Notes: generated from the letters alone by a model not told the origin. Shown: positions 34,572-43,249, counted from the stretch's first letter. The stretch is DNA of 64,000 nt from Sphingomonas taxi (GCA_003240625.1 QFMX01000001.1:1-64000), one strand, 5' to 3'. Program-made: numbers and translations.

Positions 34572-36719
34572 ATGACCAAGACCATCGCCAAGGATACCGG
34601 AACGCCACCGAAAGGTGCCACGTTCGAAACGCAGATCGGCGAAGGCGGCGAATTGCACCAGATCGCCAGCGGCGAAGGCGCCGTATTGACGACGCAGCAG
34701 GGCATCCCGGTTGCCGACGACCAGAATTCGCTGAAAGTCGGCGATCGCGGGCCGACGTTGCTCGAGGATTTCCACTTTCGCGAGAAGATCTTCCATTTCG
34801 ATCACGAGCGTATCCCCGAGCGCGTCGTTCATGCCCGCGGTTATGGCGCGCACGGCACGTTCACGCTGACCGAGAGCCTGGAAGAATTCACCAGCGCCGG
34901 TATTCTGACAGAAGTCGGCGAGCAGACGCCGATGTTCCTCCGTTTTTCGACGGTGGCGGGCAACAAGGGCTCAGCCGATCTGGCGCGCGACGTGCGTGGC
35001 TTCGCGGTGAAGTTCTATACAAAGGAAGGCAATTGGGACGTCGTCGGCAATAACATCCCGGTGTTCTTTATCCAGGACGCGATCAAGTTCCCCGACCTCA
35101 TCCATGCCGCCAAGCAGGAGCCCGACCGCGGCTTCCCGCAGGCACAGACGGCGCATGACAATTTCTGGGACTTCATCAGCCTGACCCCGGAGTCGATGCA
35201 CATGGTCATGTGGATCATGTCCGATCGCACTATCCCGCGCGGTTTCCGTTTCGTCGAGGGCTTCGGCGTGCACACCTTCCGGCTCGTCAATGCCGAGGGC
35301 AAGGGCACGTACGTCAAGTTCCACTTCAAGCCGAAGCTGGGCCTCCAGTCGGTCGCGTGGAACGAAGCGGTCAAGATCAACGGTGCCGATCCCGACTTCC
35401 ATCGTCGCGACCTTTGGGACGCGATCGACCAGGGTAACTTCCCCGAGTGGGACATGGGCGTGCAGTTGTTCGACGACGAGTTCGCGGACAATTTCGAGTT
35501 CGATGTGCTCGATGCGACCAAGGTGATCCCCGAGGAGCAAATCCCGGTCCGGATCATCGGCAGCTTCAAGCTCGATCGTCTGGTCGACAATTTCTTCGCC
35601 GAGACCGAGCAGGTTGCGTTCTGCACGCAGAACATCGTGCCGGGGATCGGCTTCACCAACGATCCGCTGCTGCAGGGGCGCAACTTCTCGTATCTCGATA
35701 CGCAGCTGAAACGGCTTGGCAGCACCAACTTCACGCATATCCCGATCAATGCGCCGAAGATCCCGGTGAACAACTACCAGCAGGACGGCCACATGGCGAT
35801 GCATGCTCGCAAGGGCCGTGCGAACTATGAGCCGAACAGCTGGGAAGGCACGCCGCGCGAGAGCCCGACCAAGGGCTACAAGCACTTCCCGTCGCAGGAG
35901 ACGGGTCGCAAGGCACAGGTCCGTTCGGCGACGTTCGCCGATCATTATAGCCAGGCGCGGCAGTTCTTCATCAGTCAAACCGAGATCGAGCAGAAGCACA
36001 TCGGCGATGCGCTGACATTCGAGTTGTCGAAGGTCGAGCGGGTGGATATCCGCGAGTTGATGGTCGGGCATCTGCTCAACATCGACGAGAAGCTGGCGAA
36101 GACGGTCGCGACCGGTCTTGGCCTGAAAGCGATGCCGCCCAAGGCGAAGGCCGCGGTGGAACCCCGCACCGACCTGCCTGCTTCAGACGCGCTCAGCATA
36201 CTGAAGAACACCACGGGCAGCTTCGAAGGACGCAAGCTTGGTATCCTCGTCACCGACGGGGCACCGGCTGCGATCGTGCAGGCTCTGGTTGATGGGATCG
36301 TCGCGGCGAAGGCCACGTACGAGATCATCGCGCCGAAGGTCGCCGGCGCAACGCTCGACGACGGGACGCTCGCGGAGGGCAAGCAGAAGATCGATGGCGC
36401 GCCGTCGGTACTCTACGATGCCGTCGCAATCGTCGTGTCGGCGGATGGGGCGAAGAAGCTCGGCAAGGACAAGACCGCCAAGGACTTCGTCAGCGACGCG
36501 TTCGGGCATGCCAAGTTCATCGGCTTCAACGCCGACGCGAAGCCGTTCCTCGAAAAGGCCGGCATCGAGGACGAGGACATGGACGACGGCGTGATCGCGC
36601 TGGGCGGCAAGGGCGATGTGGACGCGTTCCTCAAGACGCTCGGCAAGCTGCGCATTTGGGATCGCGAACTGAACGTCGACCTCGACGCTCCTGCGTTCGA
36701 AAACCCTGAGGCGGCTTGA
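34572..36719 (+). CDS. katE: Large-subunit catalase (HPII type)
   Basis: A 715-residue clade 2 monofunctional catalase: converts H2O2 to water and oxygen in the cytoplasm, often in stationary phase. The distal His is in VVHARGYGAHGTF, the Asn in GNNIPVFFIQDA, and the proximal haem Tyr in RNFSYLDTQLKRLG. After about residue 550 comes the flavodoxin-like (DJ-1/PfpI, class I glutamine-amidotransferase-like) C-terminal domain typical of HPII (KLGILVTDGAP, AIVVSADGAKKL). The ATG at 34572 is preceded by GAGG; an earlier GTG is less likely. The stop shares bases with the glycosyltransferase start (TTGA). Confidence 0.95.
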   Translation: MTKTIAKDTGTPPKGATFETQIGEGGELHQIASGEGAVLTTQQGIPVADDQNSLKVGDRGPTLLEDFHFREKIFHFDHERIPERVVHARGYGAHGTFTLTESLEEFTSAGILTEVGEQTPMFLRFSTVAGNKGSADLARDVRGFAVKFYTKEGNWDVVGNNIPVFFIQDAIKFPDLIHAAKQEPDRGFPQAQTAHDNFWDFISLTPESMHMVMWIMSDRTIPRGFRFVEGFGVHTFRLVNAEGKGTYVKFHFKPKLGLQSVAWNEAVKINGADPDFHRRDLWDAIDQGNFPEWDMGVQLFDDEFADNFEFDVLDATKVIPEEQIPVRIIGSFKLDRLVDNFFAETEQVAFCTQNIVPGIGFTNDPLLQGRNFSYLDTQLKRLGSTNFTHIPINAPKIPVNNYQQDGHMAMHARKGRANYEPNSWEGTPRESPTKGYKHFPSQETGRKAQVRSATFADHYSQARQFFISQTEIEQKHIGDALTFELSKVERVDIRELMVGHLLNIDEKLAKTVATGLGLKAMPPKAKAAVEPRTDLPASDALSILKNTTGSFEGRKLGILVTDGAPAAIVQALVDGIVAAKATYEIIAPKVAGATLDDGTLAEGKQKIDGAPSVLYDAVAIVVSADGAKKLGKDKTAKDFVSDAFGHAKFIGFNADAKPFLEKAGIEDEDMDDGVIALGGKGDVDAFLKTLGKLRIWDRELNVDLDAPAFENPEAA

Positions 36720-37816
36720 TCGCTTCGATAAAGCCCAAGGCATCGCCACCGTACGCTCAGCGTGCGGTGGCGGTGGCCATTCCCGTCAAGAACGAAGACC
36801 AGTATCTGGGCGGATGCCTCGACGCGCTGGATCGTGCGGCGGGGCGCTACGGTGGCAAAGTCGTCATCGTCGCAATGGCGAACGATTGTACCGATGGGAC
36901 GATCGAGATTTTGAACACCTGGCGGCCGAGCCATGCAACGCTTGCATGGTCGGCCGTTTCGCTTTTGCCGGGGGCACGACATGCCGGCTGGGCAAGACGC
37001 CTTGCGCTCGATGCAGGCGCGAACCTGTTGACCCATTATACCGATTTGCTTCTTTCGACCGATGCGGACACGAACGTTGCCGCCGACTGGATCGTGCGAA
37101 TCGTCGCGCATATCGATGCGGGCAACGATGCCGTGGCCGGACGGGCGCTGACGCTCAAGGCGGATCGCGCATCGCTGGGCGTCACGGCACGGCGACGGCT
37201 GGACGAGCTCGGACGCTATTATACCGCGCTCGATTATCTTCGCGCTCGCGCCGAGACGCAGGCGCACGATCCCTGGCCTCGCCATTTCTACGAAGGCGGC
37301 GCGAGCATCGCCGTCACGCACGCGATGTACCGTCGGATCGGCGGAGCGCCCACGCCGTCGGTGGCGGAGGATCGTGCGCTGTTCGACCGCATCCGTGCGC
37401 ATGGCGGTCAGGTGCGTCACCCGCTGAACGTGCGCGTGTTCACGTCCTGCCGGATCTCTGGTCGCGCGCCGGGCGGGATGGCCGATGCCGTGGCACGATG
37501 GATCGATCAGCCGATCGACGCGCCGTTGCACGAAACCTATGCCGTGGTGGCCGCGCTCAACCCCGCGGTAGCCAGGCCGGACGACCAGTTGAGCTTTGCG
37601 ACTTTGCCCGCGGCGATCCGGGAGGCGCAGTCGCTAATCCGCCTAACCCGCACCTTCGAACCGCCAGAGATCGAGCCGGTACGCCTCGTGCCGATCGCTG
37701 CGAACGACCGCGACGCGATCGTCGAGCGCAGCGTGCAGTTCGGCAACGGCCCCGTCCCCGCTTTTGGGATAATCGGTCTCGCCGATCCAGTGGACCAGCA
37801 TCACATACCCGCCTGA
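36716..37816 (+). CDS. Family 2 glycosyltransferase
   Basis: A 366-residue GT-A fold glycosyltransferase. VAVAIPVKNEDQYLGGCLDAL is the nucleotide-binding start and STDADTNVAADW the metal-binding DxD-like motif; EGGASIAVTHAMYRRIGG lines the acceptor side. Start is TTG at 36716, overlapping the katE stop as TTGA. Residues after about 310 are encoded antisense to the 3' part of the methyltransferase gene and show no recognisable structure, so the enzyme may have gained this tail by loss of an earlier stop. No membrane segment is evident. With the converging methyltransferase, PIG-L and acyl-CoA dehydrogenase genes it forms a probable functional group. Confidence 0.85.
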   Translation: MIASIKPKASPPYAQRAVAVAIPVKNEDQYLGGCLDALDRAAGRYGGKVVIVAMANDCTDGTIEILNTWRPSHATLAWSAVSLLPGARHAGWARRLALDAGANLLTHYTDLLLSTDADTNVAADWIVRIVAHIDAGNDAVAGRALTLKADRASLGVTARRRLDELGRYYTALDYLRARAETQAHDPWPRHFYEGGASIAVTHAMYRRIGGAPTPSVAEDRALFDRIRAHGGQVRHPLNVRVFTSCRISGRAPGGMADAVARWIDQPIDAPLHETYAVVAALNPAVARPDDQLSFATLPAAIREAQSLIRLTRTFEPPEIEPVRLVPIAANDRDAIVERSVQFGNGPVPAFGIIGLADPVDQHHIPA

Positions 37817-38233
37817 CGCCACCGCGCCGCGCAGATAGCCTGCGAGCCGGACGATGTCGGCGCTATCCCAGTAGTAGACGACCTCCGACAGCATCACGAG
37901 ATCGAAAATCCCCTCTGGCGCCTCGTCGGGGAGGTGGCGCTGCTCGATCGTCACGTTCGGCTGATCCGCGCACCGCGCGCGCGCCGAGGCCAGCGCGGTC
38001 GGTGAGACGTCGACCGACAGCAACGCGTCGCACCGCGAGCCAAGCTGGGTTGTCAGCACACCGTTCGCGCACCCGACTTCCATCGCATTGACGAACCGCG
38101 GCTGGGGCAAGGCGGCTAGCGTCTCGGCGTATTTGGCCGCCTCGTACGCGCTGGTCTCGAAGTCCCAAGGATCGCCCTTGTCCTTGTAGAGTGCCTCGAA
38201 ATAGTCGGGGGCGATCGAGTGTTCACGACGCAC
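37643..38233 (-). CDS. NodS-like SAM-dependent methyltransferase
   Basis: A 196-residue class I methyltransferase of the NodS-like family; NodS N-methylates the deacetylated sugar of rhizobial Nod factors. The opening YFEALYKDKGDPWDFETSAY and the SAM site MEVGCANGVLTTQL are typical, followed by SVDVSPTAL and FDLVMLSEVVYYW. GTG 38233 is the start, with GGAG seven bases before; it overlaps the PIG-L gene by 11 bp. Its last 174 bases are antisense to the end of the glycosyltransferase gene. Confidence 0.88.
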   Translation of the reverse strand: MRREHSIAPDYFEALYKDKGDPWDFETSAYEAAKYAETLAALPQPRFVNAMEVGCANGVLTTQLGSRCDALLSVDVSPTALASARARCADQPNVTIEQRHLPDEAPEGIFDLVMLSEVVYYWDSADIVRLAGYLRGAVASGGYVMLVHWIGETDYPKSGDGAVAELHAALDDRVAVVRSDRHEAYRLDLWRFEGAG

Positions 38234-39005
38234 GGGGGATCTCCAACAATAGGGTTGTGGGCCGGTCGAGCAGACGGAGCATCCTGTCGGGGAGGCGGAA
38301 GTTCTCGGCGGCACCGACGATACGCCCGCCCCGCTGGCTCCGGTGGCATGCCATCGCGCGGCGTTGTTGCGGCTTGGCCGCCGCCGTGTCGATCGAGACG
38401 ACGCGGCGACTGCGGACCCGCTCGGCCAAATTCGCGACGGTCCAGCCCCAGACGAGATAGTGATACAGGCGAACCGATGTGCGCCGCGCGACCGCATCGG
38501 CGAGGGCTGCTGCGGCCTCATGATCACAGTGCGGCTCCCCATCCCACGTGACCGCGATTCGGCGGATATCGCGGGCGCGACACCAGGCTGCCAGGCGATC
38601 CGCGGTGCGTTCGAAGAGCGGGTCGCCGGGTTTCGGGGGGGCTGCATCGGGCCAGTCGAGATGCAGCGGGGCCTCTCCGTCCAGCAGGCGCAACGCGGCG
38701 GTGGCTTCGGTGCGGCGTAACCCGGCGATGCGCGTGCGGCTCCAGCCCGGTGCGTCGGGATGCGATCCGGCGCCATCGGTCACGAATGCGGTATGCGCGC
38801 GTCCCCCACTGGCGGCGATCGCGGCGATCAGCGCGCCACAGCCGAGCGTCTCGTCATCGGGATGCGGCGCGAGGATCAGCCACGGGCCTTGCGCCGCGGC
38901 TGCCTTGGCGGACATCGGTCGGGCGCGACGGAAGAGTGTGCTCCAGGCGCGATGGCCCGGCGCTACCACCACCGATCGTCGCCCCAGCAATCCTCCTCCA
39001 GCCAT
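38223..39005 (-). CDS. PIG-L family N-acetylglucosaminyl deacetylase
   Basis: A 260-residue zinc-dependent deacetylase of the PIG-L/MshB/BshB family, which remove an N-acetyl group from GlcNAc-type glycosides. ILAPHPDDETLGCGAL carries the H-P-D-D zinc/catalytic motif; GEPHCDHEAAAAL supplies a further His. The start is ATG 39005, overlapping the end of the acyl-CoA dehydrogenase gene by 43 bp; ATG 38915 is a shorter alternative. Overlaps on both sides place it in one transcript with the methyltransferase. Confidence 0.87.
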   Translation of the reverse strand: MAGGGLLGRRSVVVAPGHRAWSTLFRRARPMSAKAAAAQGPWLILAPHPDDETLGCGALIAAIAASGGRAHTAFVTDGAGSHPDAPGWSRTRIAGLRRTEATAALRLLDGEAPLHLDWPDAAPPKPGDPLFERTADRLAAWCRARDIRRIAVTWDGEPHCDHEAAAALADAVARRTSVRLYHYLVWGWTVANLAERVRSRRVVSIDTAAAKPQQRRAMACHRSQRGGRIVGAAENFRLPDRMLRLLDRPTTLLLEIPRAS

Positions 39006-40066
39006 GCCGCCGCCGCCCGATCGCGCGCCTGGTCGGGCACCGGCTGACGCAGATACAGCCCGAGATCGCGGGTGATTCGGTCGATCCGGCTGGCGGCGAA
39101 AAACGACGCGGTACCGACCGAGCGCGCCGCCGCCTCCATCGTCTTCAGTCCCGCCCCCTCGACGATGCCGCGGGTCATAAGCACAAACGGGATCGCCTCG
39201 GTCGCCTGCGCCTCCGCCAGATGCGCGGCGCGACGTACCCAGAGGCCTGCGCTACGCGTCTCCGTCAGGCAGGCGGCGAACCGTGCGCGCTGGATCGCGT
39301 CGTCGCCCTTGCCGGTCGCCACCAGGTGATCGCGCAGATGCCGTACCAGCGCCTCGACCGCGCCGAGCTGGACCGCGGTGAACCGCCATGCGCCGGCACT
39401 GAACCGCGGTTCGGTCTCGTACACGTCGGGGGCACCGATCATGCCCTCGGGACCGATCGGCATGTCGGAGAAATCGAACAGGCCGCTGCAGGTGCCGCGC
39501 ATGCCGCGAACCTGCCATCCGCTATTGTCGGCGCGCGCGGTTTCACCTGCGATTCTGACGAGGACGAGTTGCTTGCCGCCGCTCGCGTCGCGCGCGGTCA
39601 CCAGGATGCGATCGAGGTGACCCGCCCCGGTCGCGAAACTCTTGTGGCCTTGAAGCAGCCAGCGACCGTCGCCATCCTGCCGGATCGACAGACCGGGCTG
39701 CGGCTCGGTGTTCCAGACCCCGTAGACGCAACCGGCCTCGAGATCGCTCTCCAAAGTTCGCCGCTGGGCGTCGTCGCCATAGGCCGACACCAGTTGCGCC
39801 GCGTTCACATGCCCCTCGAACACGCGACCGAGGCTGAGATCGGCGCCACCGATCGCGCGCAATACGTCGACCAGCGCGTCGGTCCGTTCGGGGGACGAGA
39901 CGTCGACGAAACCGGCAAGCGCTCCCACCTCGTGCAGCGCGGCAACGCGCTCGGCGGGAAACACCTCGTCTCCGTTGGTGCGATCCCAGTCGGCGGCCAG
40001 CGCGCGGACCGCCTCCAACGTCGTCCAGCCCTGGGGATGTGCGGGCGATCGTGCCGGTGATGTCAT
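38963..40066 (-). CDS. Acyl-CoA dehydrogenase-like flavoprotein
   Basis: A 367-residue protein of the acyl-CoA dehydrogenase fold: N-terminal helices (WDRTNGDEVFPAERVAALHEVGAL), middle beta-domain (CVYGVWNTEPQPGLSIRQDG, LLQGHKSFATGAGHLDRILV) and a helical C-terminus. I cannot place the catalytic Glu, and the C-terminal domain is short, so it may oxidise something other than a free fatty acyl-CoA. First gene of the minus-strand trio ACAD - PIG-L - methyltransferase. Confidence 0.85.
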   Translation of the reverse strand: MTSPARSPAHPQGWTTLEAVRALAADWDRTNGDEVFPAERVAALHEVGALAGFVDVSSPERTDALVDVLRAIGGADLSLGRVFEGHVNAAQLVSAYGDDAQRRTLESDLEAGCVYGVWNTEPQPGLSIRQDGDGRWLLQGHKSFATGAGHLDRILVTARDASGGKQLVLVRIAGETARADNSGWQVRGMRGTCSGLFDFSDMPIGPEGMIGAPDVYETEPRFSAGAWRFTAVQLGAVEALVRHLRDHLVATGKGDDAIQRARFAACLTETRSAGLWVRRAAHLAEAQATEAIPFVLMTRGIVEGAGLKTMEAAARSVGTASFFAASRIDRITRDLGLYLRQPVPDQARDRAAAAWLEEDCWGDDRWW

Positions 40067-40170
40067 GGCCAGTGGATCAATCCCCGCGCGCTGCGAACCA
40101 TGCGATACGGCCGCTGTGCCAGTAGAACGCCGGAACGCCGCGAGCGTTGCGTGTCTGGGGCACGGCGACG

Positions 40171-40209
40171 GTTAACCAGATCCAAATTCGCCCAAAACCT
40201 TTGGTTAAC
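40171..40209. promoter_or_regulatory. GTTAACCA/TGGTTAAC dyad between divergent genes
   Basis: Perfect 8-base arms at 40171-40178 and 40202-40209 separated by 23 bases, 41 bases ahead of a short plus-strand ORF and about 105 bases upstream of the acyl-CoA dehydrogenase start. It may be an operator; each arm holds one TTAACC half-site like those bound by CtrA, but the spacing is not the TTAA-N7-TTAA form. Confidence 0.35.
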
Positions 40210-40250
40210 GCTTGGCCGGCATAGTCGCGCTATCGGAAGGGACCGGATCG

Positions 40251-40403
40251 ATGGCACAGAAACAGGATATCTTCGCGCTGGTCGGCAAGCGGATGTGCGC
40301 GTCGCCGCGGCATGGCGATCTCGCTGCCGGGTATGACGTGCCGCCGATCGCGGACCTGATCCGGCGGATCGACCGTGCACTGATGGAACGCCGCGCAGCC
40401 TGA
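40251..40403 (+). CDS. Small hypothetical protein, 50 residues
   Basis: Begins MAQKQDIFALVGKRMCAS and ends ALMERRAA. ATG 40251 has GGAAGG about ten bases upstream, and codon choice is G/C-ending as in neighbours, so I think it is real. No signal or membrane segment; one Cys. I do not recognise a family. It converges with the 40408 gene, the stops being 4 bases apart. Confidence 0.5.
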   Translation: MAQKQDIFALVGKRMCASPRHGDLAAGYDVPPIADLIRRIDRALMERRAA

Positions 40404-40407
40404 ACGT

Positions 40408-40671
40408 CTAGTCGTCCGCGCCGGCCATACCGATCGCGGACGCATACATCTGCGCCGCGCGCTGCTCCCGCGGATCCTTGAAGGCACGCGTCGGATCGGG
40501 CGCATCGCCGGTCGCGCGCAATACCGCCCATAACGCGAACCGCCGGCCGGGCTCGCGCTCCGTGCCGAACGCCAGCGACACGCGGTCGCGTCCCGCTTCC
40601 AGCGCCTCGGGGCTGAGCGTGTCGATGTCGGTCGTGCCGAAGAAGTGGTGCGAAATCGCGTCTAGGTCCAT
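40408..40671 (-). CDS. Conserved hypothetical protein, 87 residues
   Basis: An acidic cytoplasmic protein opening MDLDAISHHFFGTTDIDTLSPEALEAG (first part shown by residues 1-20), then a helical middle region (GRRFALWAVLRATGDAPDP). No known motif. Composition and codon use match neighbouring genes. It lies between the small ORF and tRNA-Ser. Confidence 0.6.
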   Translation of the reverse strand: MDLDAISHHFFGTTDIDTLSPEALEAGRDRVSLAFGTEREPGRRFALWAVLRATGDAPDPTRAFKDPREQRAAQMYASAIGMAGADD

Positions 40672-40800
40672 GCGAACAGCCTAGCGGACCGCCCGCCCCC
40701 CGCGCAATCGGGTGCGGCGACGCGGCGGCGTATCGCAACGGTTGCGATCGCGCCGCTCTCCGCTTAGACGCCGTCGTCCGGCTCGGCCGAGCGCCGGTAC

Positions 40801-40890
40801 GGAAGAGTGTCCGAGTGGTTTAAGGAACTGGTCTTGAAAACCAGCGATGGGGTAACTCATCCGTGGGTTCGAATCCCACCTCTTCCGCCA
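40801..40890 (+). tRNA. tRNA-Ser (anticodon UGA)
   Basis: A 90-base class II tRNA: acceptor stem GGAAGAG pairs with CTCTTCC, anticodon loop CTTGAAA gives anticodon TGA (40835-40837), a long variable arm follows, the T arm is GTGGGTTCGAATCCCAC, and CCA is encoded at 40888-40890. There is no integrase or duplicated 3' end next to it. Confidence 0.98.
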
Positions 40891-40908
40891 GCATCCGACG
40901 ATCGTGCG

Positions 40909-41340
40909 TCAGTTCGCCTTGTTCGGCGGGATCACGGGCATCGGTAGTGGGGCGACGGGTACGCCTTCGTCGACGAGAGCCTTTGCTTCGGCGAGGCTTG
41001 CCTGGCCGTGAATGGTGACGCGTTTCTCTTCACCGAGATGCATGGCGCGGGCGCGATCGGCAAAGGCGGTACCGACCCATTCGGAGGACTCCAGCGCCTT
41101 GGCCTGTTGTTTGGCGATCAGCGTCATCGCGGCCTTCACCATTGCCGGACTGGGCGGCGACGGTTTGGTGTTGCCCTTGGACGGGATCGACGGCGCCATC
41201 GGCGCCTTCATGACGTCGCCGTCGTCGCAGAGCGGGCAGCGGACATGACCGGCGGCGCGTTGCGCTTCATAAGCGTCGCTCGAGGCGAACCATGCCTCGA
41301 ACACGTGCTCGCCACCGCATTTGAGGTCGAAGACGATCAT
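40909..41340 (-). CDS. DUF1178 family protein
   Basis: A 143-residue protein of DUF1178, function unknown. MIVFDLKCGGEHVFEAWFAS and VRCPLCDDGDV show the usual zinc-ribbon-like Cys pairs (C8 and the CPLC pair). ATG 41340 overlaps the nitrilase stop (ATGA). In many alphaproteobacteria the gene follows a nitrilase-family gene and grxC, as here. Confidence 0.88.
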   Translation of the reverse strand: MIVFDLKCGGEHVFEAWFASSDAYEAQRAAGHVRCPLCDDGDVMKAPMAPSIPSKGNTKPSPPSPAMVKAAMTLIAKQQAKALESSEWVGTAFADRARAMHLGEEKRVTIHGQASLAEAKALVDEGVPVAPLPMPVIPPNKAN

Positions 41341-42164
41341 GCCACGGTCGTGACGGGGGGAATGGCCCGACGATGCGCGATCGCGGGGATGCGCGCGCGG
41401 ACCTGCTCGACCCGTTCCAGATCGATCTCCGCGAACCCCAGTCCAGCTGACTCGCCCATGTCGAGGATCACCGCGCCCCATGGATCGACGACGAGCGAAT
41501 GGCCGTACGTCTCGCGCCCGTCCTGATGGACGCCGGTCTGGGCCGCGGCGACGACGAACGCGCCGGCCTCGATCGCGCGTGCGCGCAGCAGGACGTGCCA
41601 GTGCGCGGCACCGGTCGGCCGCGTGAAGGCAGCGGGAACGGAGAGCATCGTCGCGCCGGCATTGCTCAGCGCCCGGTAGAGATCAGCGAAGCGGAGGTCG
41701 TAGCAGATCGACGCCCCCAACCGGCCGGCGGGCGTATCGACGACGACCGCCGTCTCGCCGCCGACATAAGCCGCGGACTCCCGCCAGCTTTCGCCCGTCG
41801 GAAGGTCGACGTCGAACAGGTGCAGCTTGTCGTAGCGGGCACGGATCGCACCGGCAGGATCGATGACGAACCCGCGATTGGCGAACTTGCCATCCGGGCG
41901 GCGGACCGCGAGCGAGCCGAGGTGCACCCAGACGCCCGCGTCGGCGGCGGCGGCACGCACCGCCGCCAGCACGGGATCGGCGTCTTCGGTGACGATCGAC
42001 GCCGCACCCCGCATACGATCGCGGTCGATCAGCCCCGACATCTCGGGGGTGAACAGCATCGCTGCGCCGGCCGCTCCAGCTTCACCGATCGCATCGACTA
42101 ATGTTTCGGCGTTGACGGCGGGATCGATCCCGCTCGTCATCTGGAGAACGCCGATCCTGGTCAT
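41337..42164 (-). CDS. Carbon-nitrogen hydrolase (nitrilase superfamily, Nit-like amidase)
   Basis: A 275-residue enzyme with the Glu-Lys-Cys triad: Glu in LFTPEMSGL, Lys in YDKLHLFDVDLP and Cys in GASICYDLRFADLYRALS. The closest described relatives are Nit1/Nit2-type amidases acting on deaminated glutathione or omega-amides; the neighbouring glutaredoxin supports a link to glutathione, by inference. ATG 42164 overlaps the grxC stop (TGATG). Confidence 0.9.
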   Translation of the reverse strand: MTRIGVLQMTSGIDPAVNAETLVDAIGEAGAAGAAMLFTPEMSGLIDRDRMRGAASIVTEDADPVLAAVRAAAADAGVWVHLGSLAVRRPDGKFANRGFVIDPAGAIRARYDKLHLFDVDLPTGESWRESAAYVGGETAVVVDTPAGRLGASICYDLRFADLYRALSNAGATMLSVPAAFTRPTGAAHWHVLLRARAIEAGAFVVAAAQTGVHQDGRETYGHSLVVDPWGAVILDMGESAGLGFAEIDLERVEQVRARIPAIAHRRAIPPVTTVA

Positions 42165-42418
42165 CAGGCGAGGAGGGGGTCGAGACCACCCTTGGCGTCG
42201 AGCGCGGCGAGATCGTCGGACCCGCCGATATGCTTGCCGTCGATAAAGACCTGCGGCATCGTGTTGCGACCGCCCGACCGCTCGACCATCTCGGCCTTTT
42301 TCGGGCCACCCATGGTGACGTCGAACTGCTCGGGTTCGACACCCTTCGATGCGAGGAGTTTCAGCGCGCGCGTGCAGTACGGGCAGAACGCTTTGGTGTA
42401 GATTTCGACTTTAGCCAT
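42164..42418 (-). CDS. grxC: Glutaredoxin 3
   Basis: An 84-residue dithiol glutaredoxin with active site CPYC at residues 12-15, TMPQVFIDGKHIGG for glutathione binding, and the expected length for GrxC. It reduces disulphides and glutathione mixed disulphides in the cytoplasm. ATG 42418; located 32 bp after comF and coupled to the nitrilase gene. Confidence 0.95.
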   Translation of the reverse strand: MAKVEIYTKAFCPYCTRALKLLASKGVEPEQFDVTMGGPKKAEMVERSGGRNTMPQVFIDGKHIGGSDDLAALDAKGGLDPLLA

Positions 42419-42450
42419 GTAGGCGGAGGTGTGGTTTCGCCCAGCGCTTG

Positions 42451-43173
42451 TCAATCGTCCGGCGACGAGAGGACGCGGGCCCAGCATAGAATCGTCACCG
42501 ATCGCGCGCCGGCCTTCAACAGCGCGCGCGTGCACGCGTCGGCGGTCGCGCCGCTGGTGTAGACGTCGTCGACCAGCACGATCGCCCTGCCTCGCACGCG
42601 ATCGGGCGCGGCCACGCCGAACGCGCCGGCCACGGCCGTGGCACGCTGCCGGCCGCCCAAGCCGCGTAACAGGATGGTGCGGCGCGTGCGGATCAGGACG
42701 TTGCGATCGTGGCGCACGCCCGACAACAGCGCGACGGCGTCGGCGATCAACGCGGCCTGGTTGAAGCCGCGCGACCAGATCCGCCAGCGGTGCAGCGGCA
42801 CGGGGACGAGCAGGTCGGTGTCGGGGGGCAGCAATCGCCGCATCTGCCGCGCCATCGTCTCGGCAAAGGCGATCCGGCCGCCATATTTCAACCGCAGCGC
42901 CAGCGTGCGCGCGATCGGCCCGTAAGCGACGGCAGCGCGGACTCCGGCATGACGCGGCGGTGCGGCGAGGCACGCCCCGCAGCACGCGCCCGCGCCGCGG
43001 TCGAACGCGAAGGGTCGGTTGCAGCTCGCACACCATGGCGGACCGAGAAACCGCAGTGCGGTCCAGCAGATCGCGCAGAACCGGTGATCCTCCGCGACGG
43101 GCACGCCGCAACCGGGGCAGCGCGGTGGCAGGGCGAACCCGACGATGTGACGGAAAGGGTCGCGTATCCTCAT
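42451..43173 (-). CDS. comF: ComF family phosphoribosyltransferase-like protein
   Basis: A 240-residue protein with an N-terminal zinc-ribbon (PPRCPGCGVPV, FCAICWTALR, WCASCNRPF, ACCGACLA) and a phosphoribosyltransferase-fold C-terminus with the PRPP-loop AIVLVDDVYTSGATADAC. ComF proteins are needed for DNA uptake in transformable bacteria; in others the role is unclear. First gene of comF-grxC-nitrilase-DUF1178. Its ATG shares the CATG at 43171-43174 with a possible divergent ATG. Confidence 0.9.
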   Translation of the reverse strand: MRIRDPFRHIVGFALPPRCPGCGVPVAEDHRFCAICWTALRFLGPPWCASCNRPFAFDRGAGACCGACLAAPPRHAGVRAAVAYGPIARTLALRLKYGGRIAFAETMARQMRRLLPPDTDLLVPVPLHRWRIWSRGFNQAALIADAVALLSGVRHDRNVLIRTRRTILLRGLGGRQRATAVAGAFGVAAPDRVRGRAIVLVDDVYTSGATADACTRALLKAGARSVTILCWARVLSSPDD

Positions 43174-43249
43174 GCAGACCTCCTGCCACGCGACCCGCGT
43201 TCTACCTCAGAGCTTGTCGGCGCGGCGCGACCACGGCACAAGCGCAGAC

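Noticed and set aside
40801..40890. tRNA-Ser as an integration site
   Set aside because: No integrase, no repeated tRNA 3' end and ordinary core genes on both sides.
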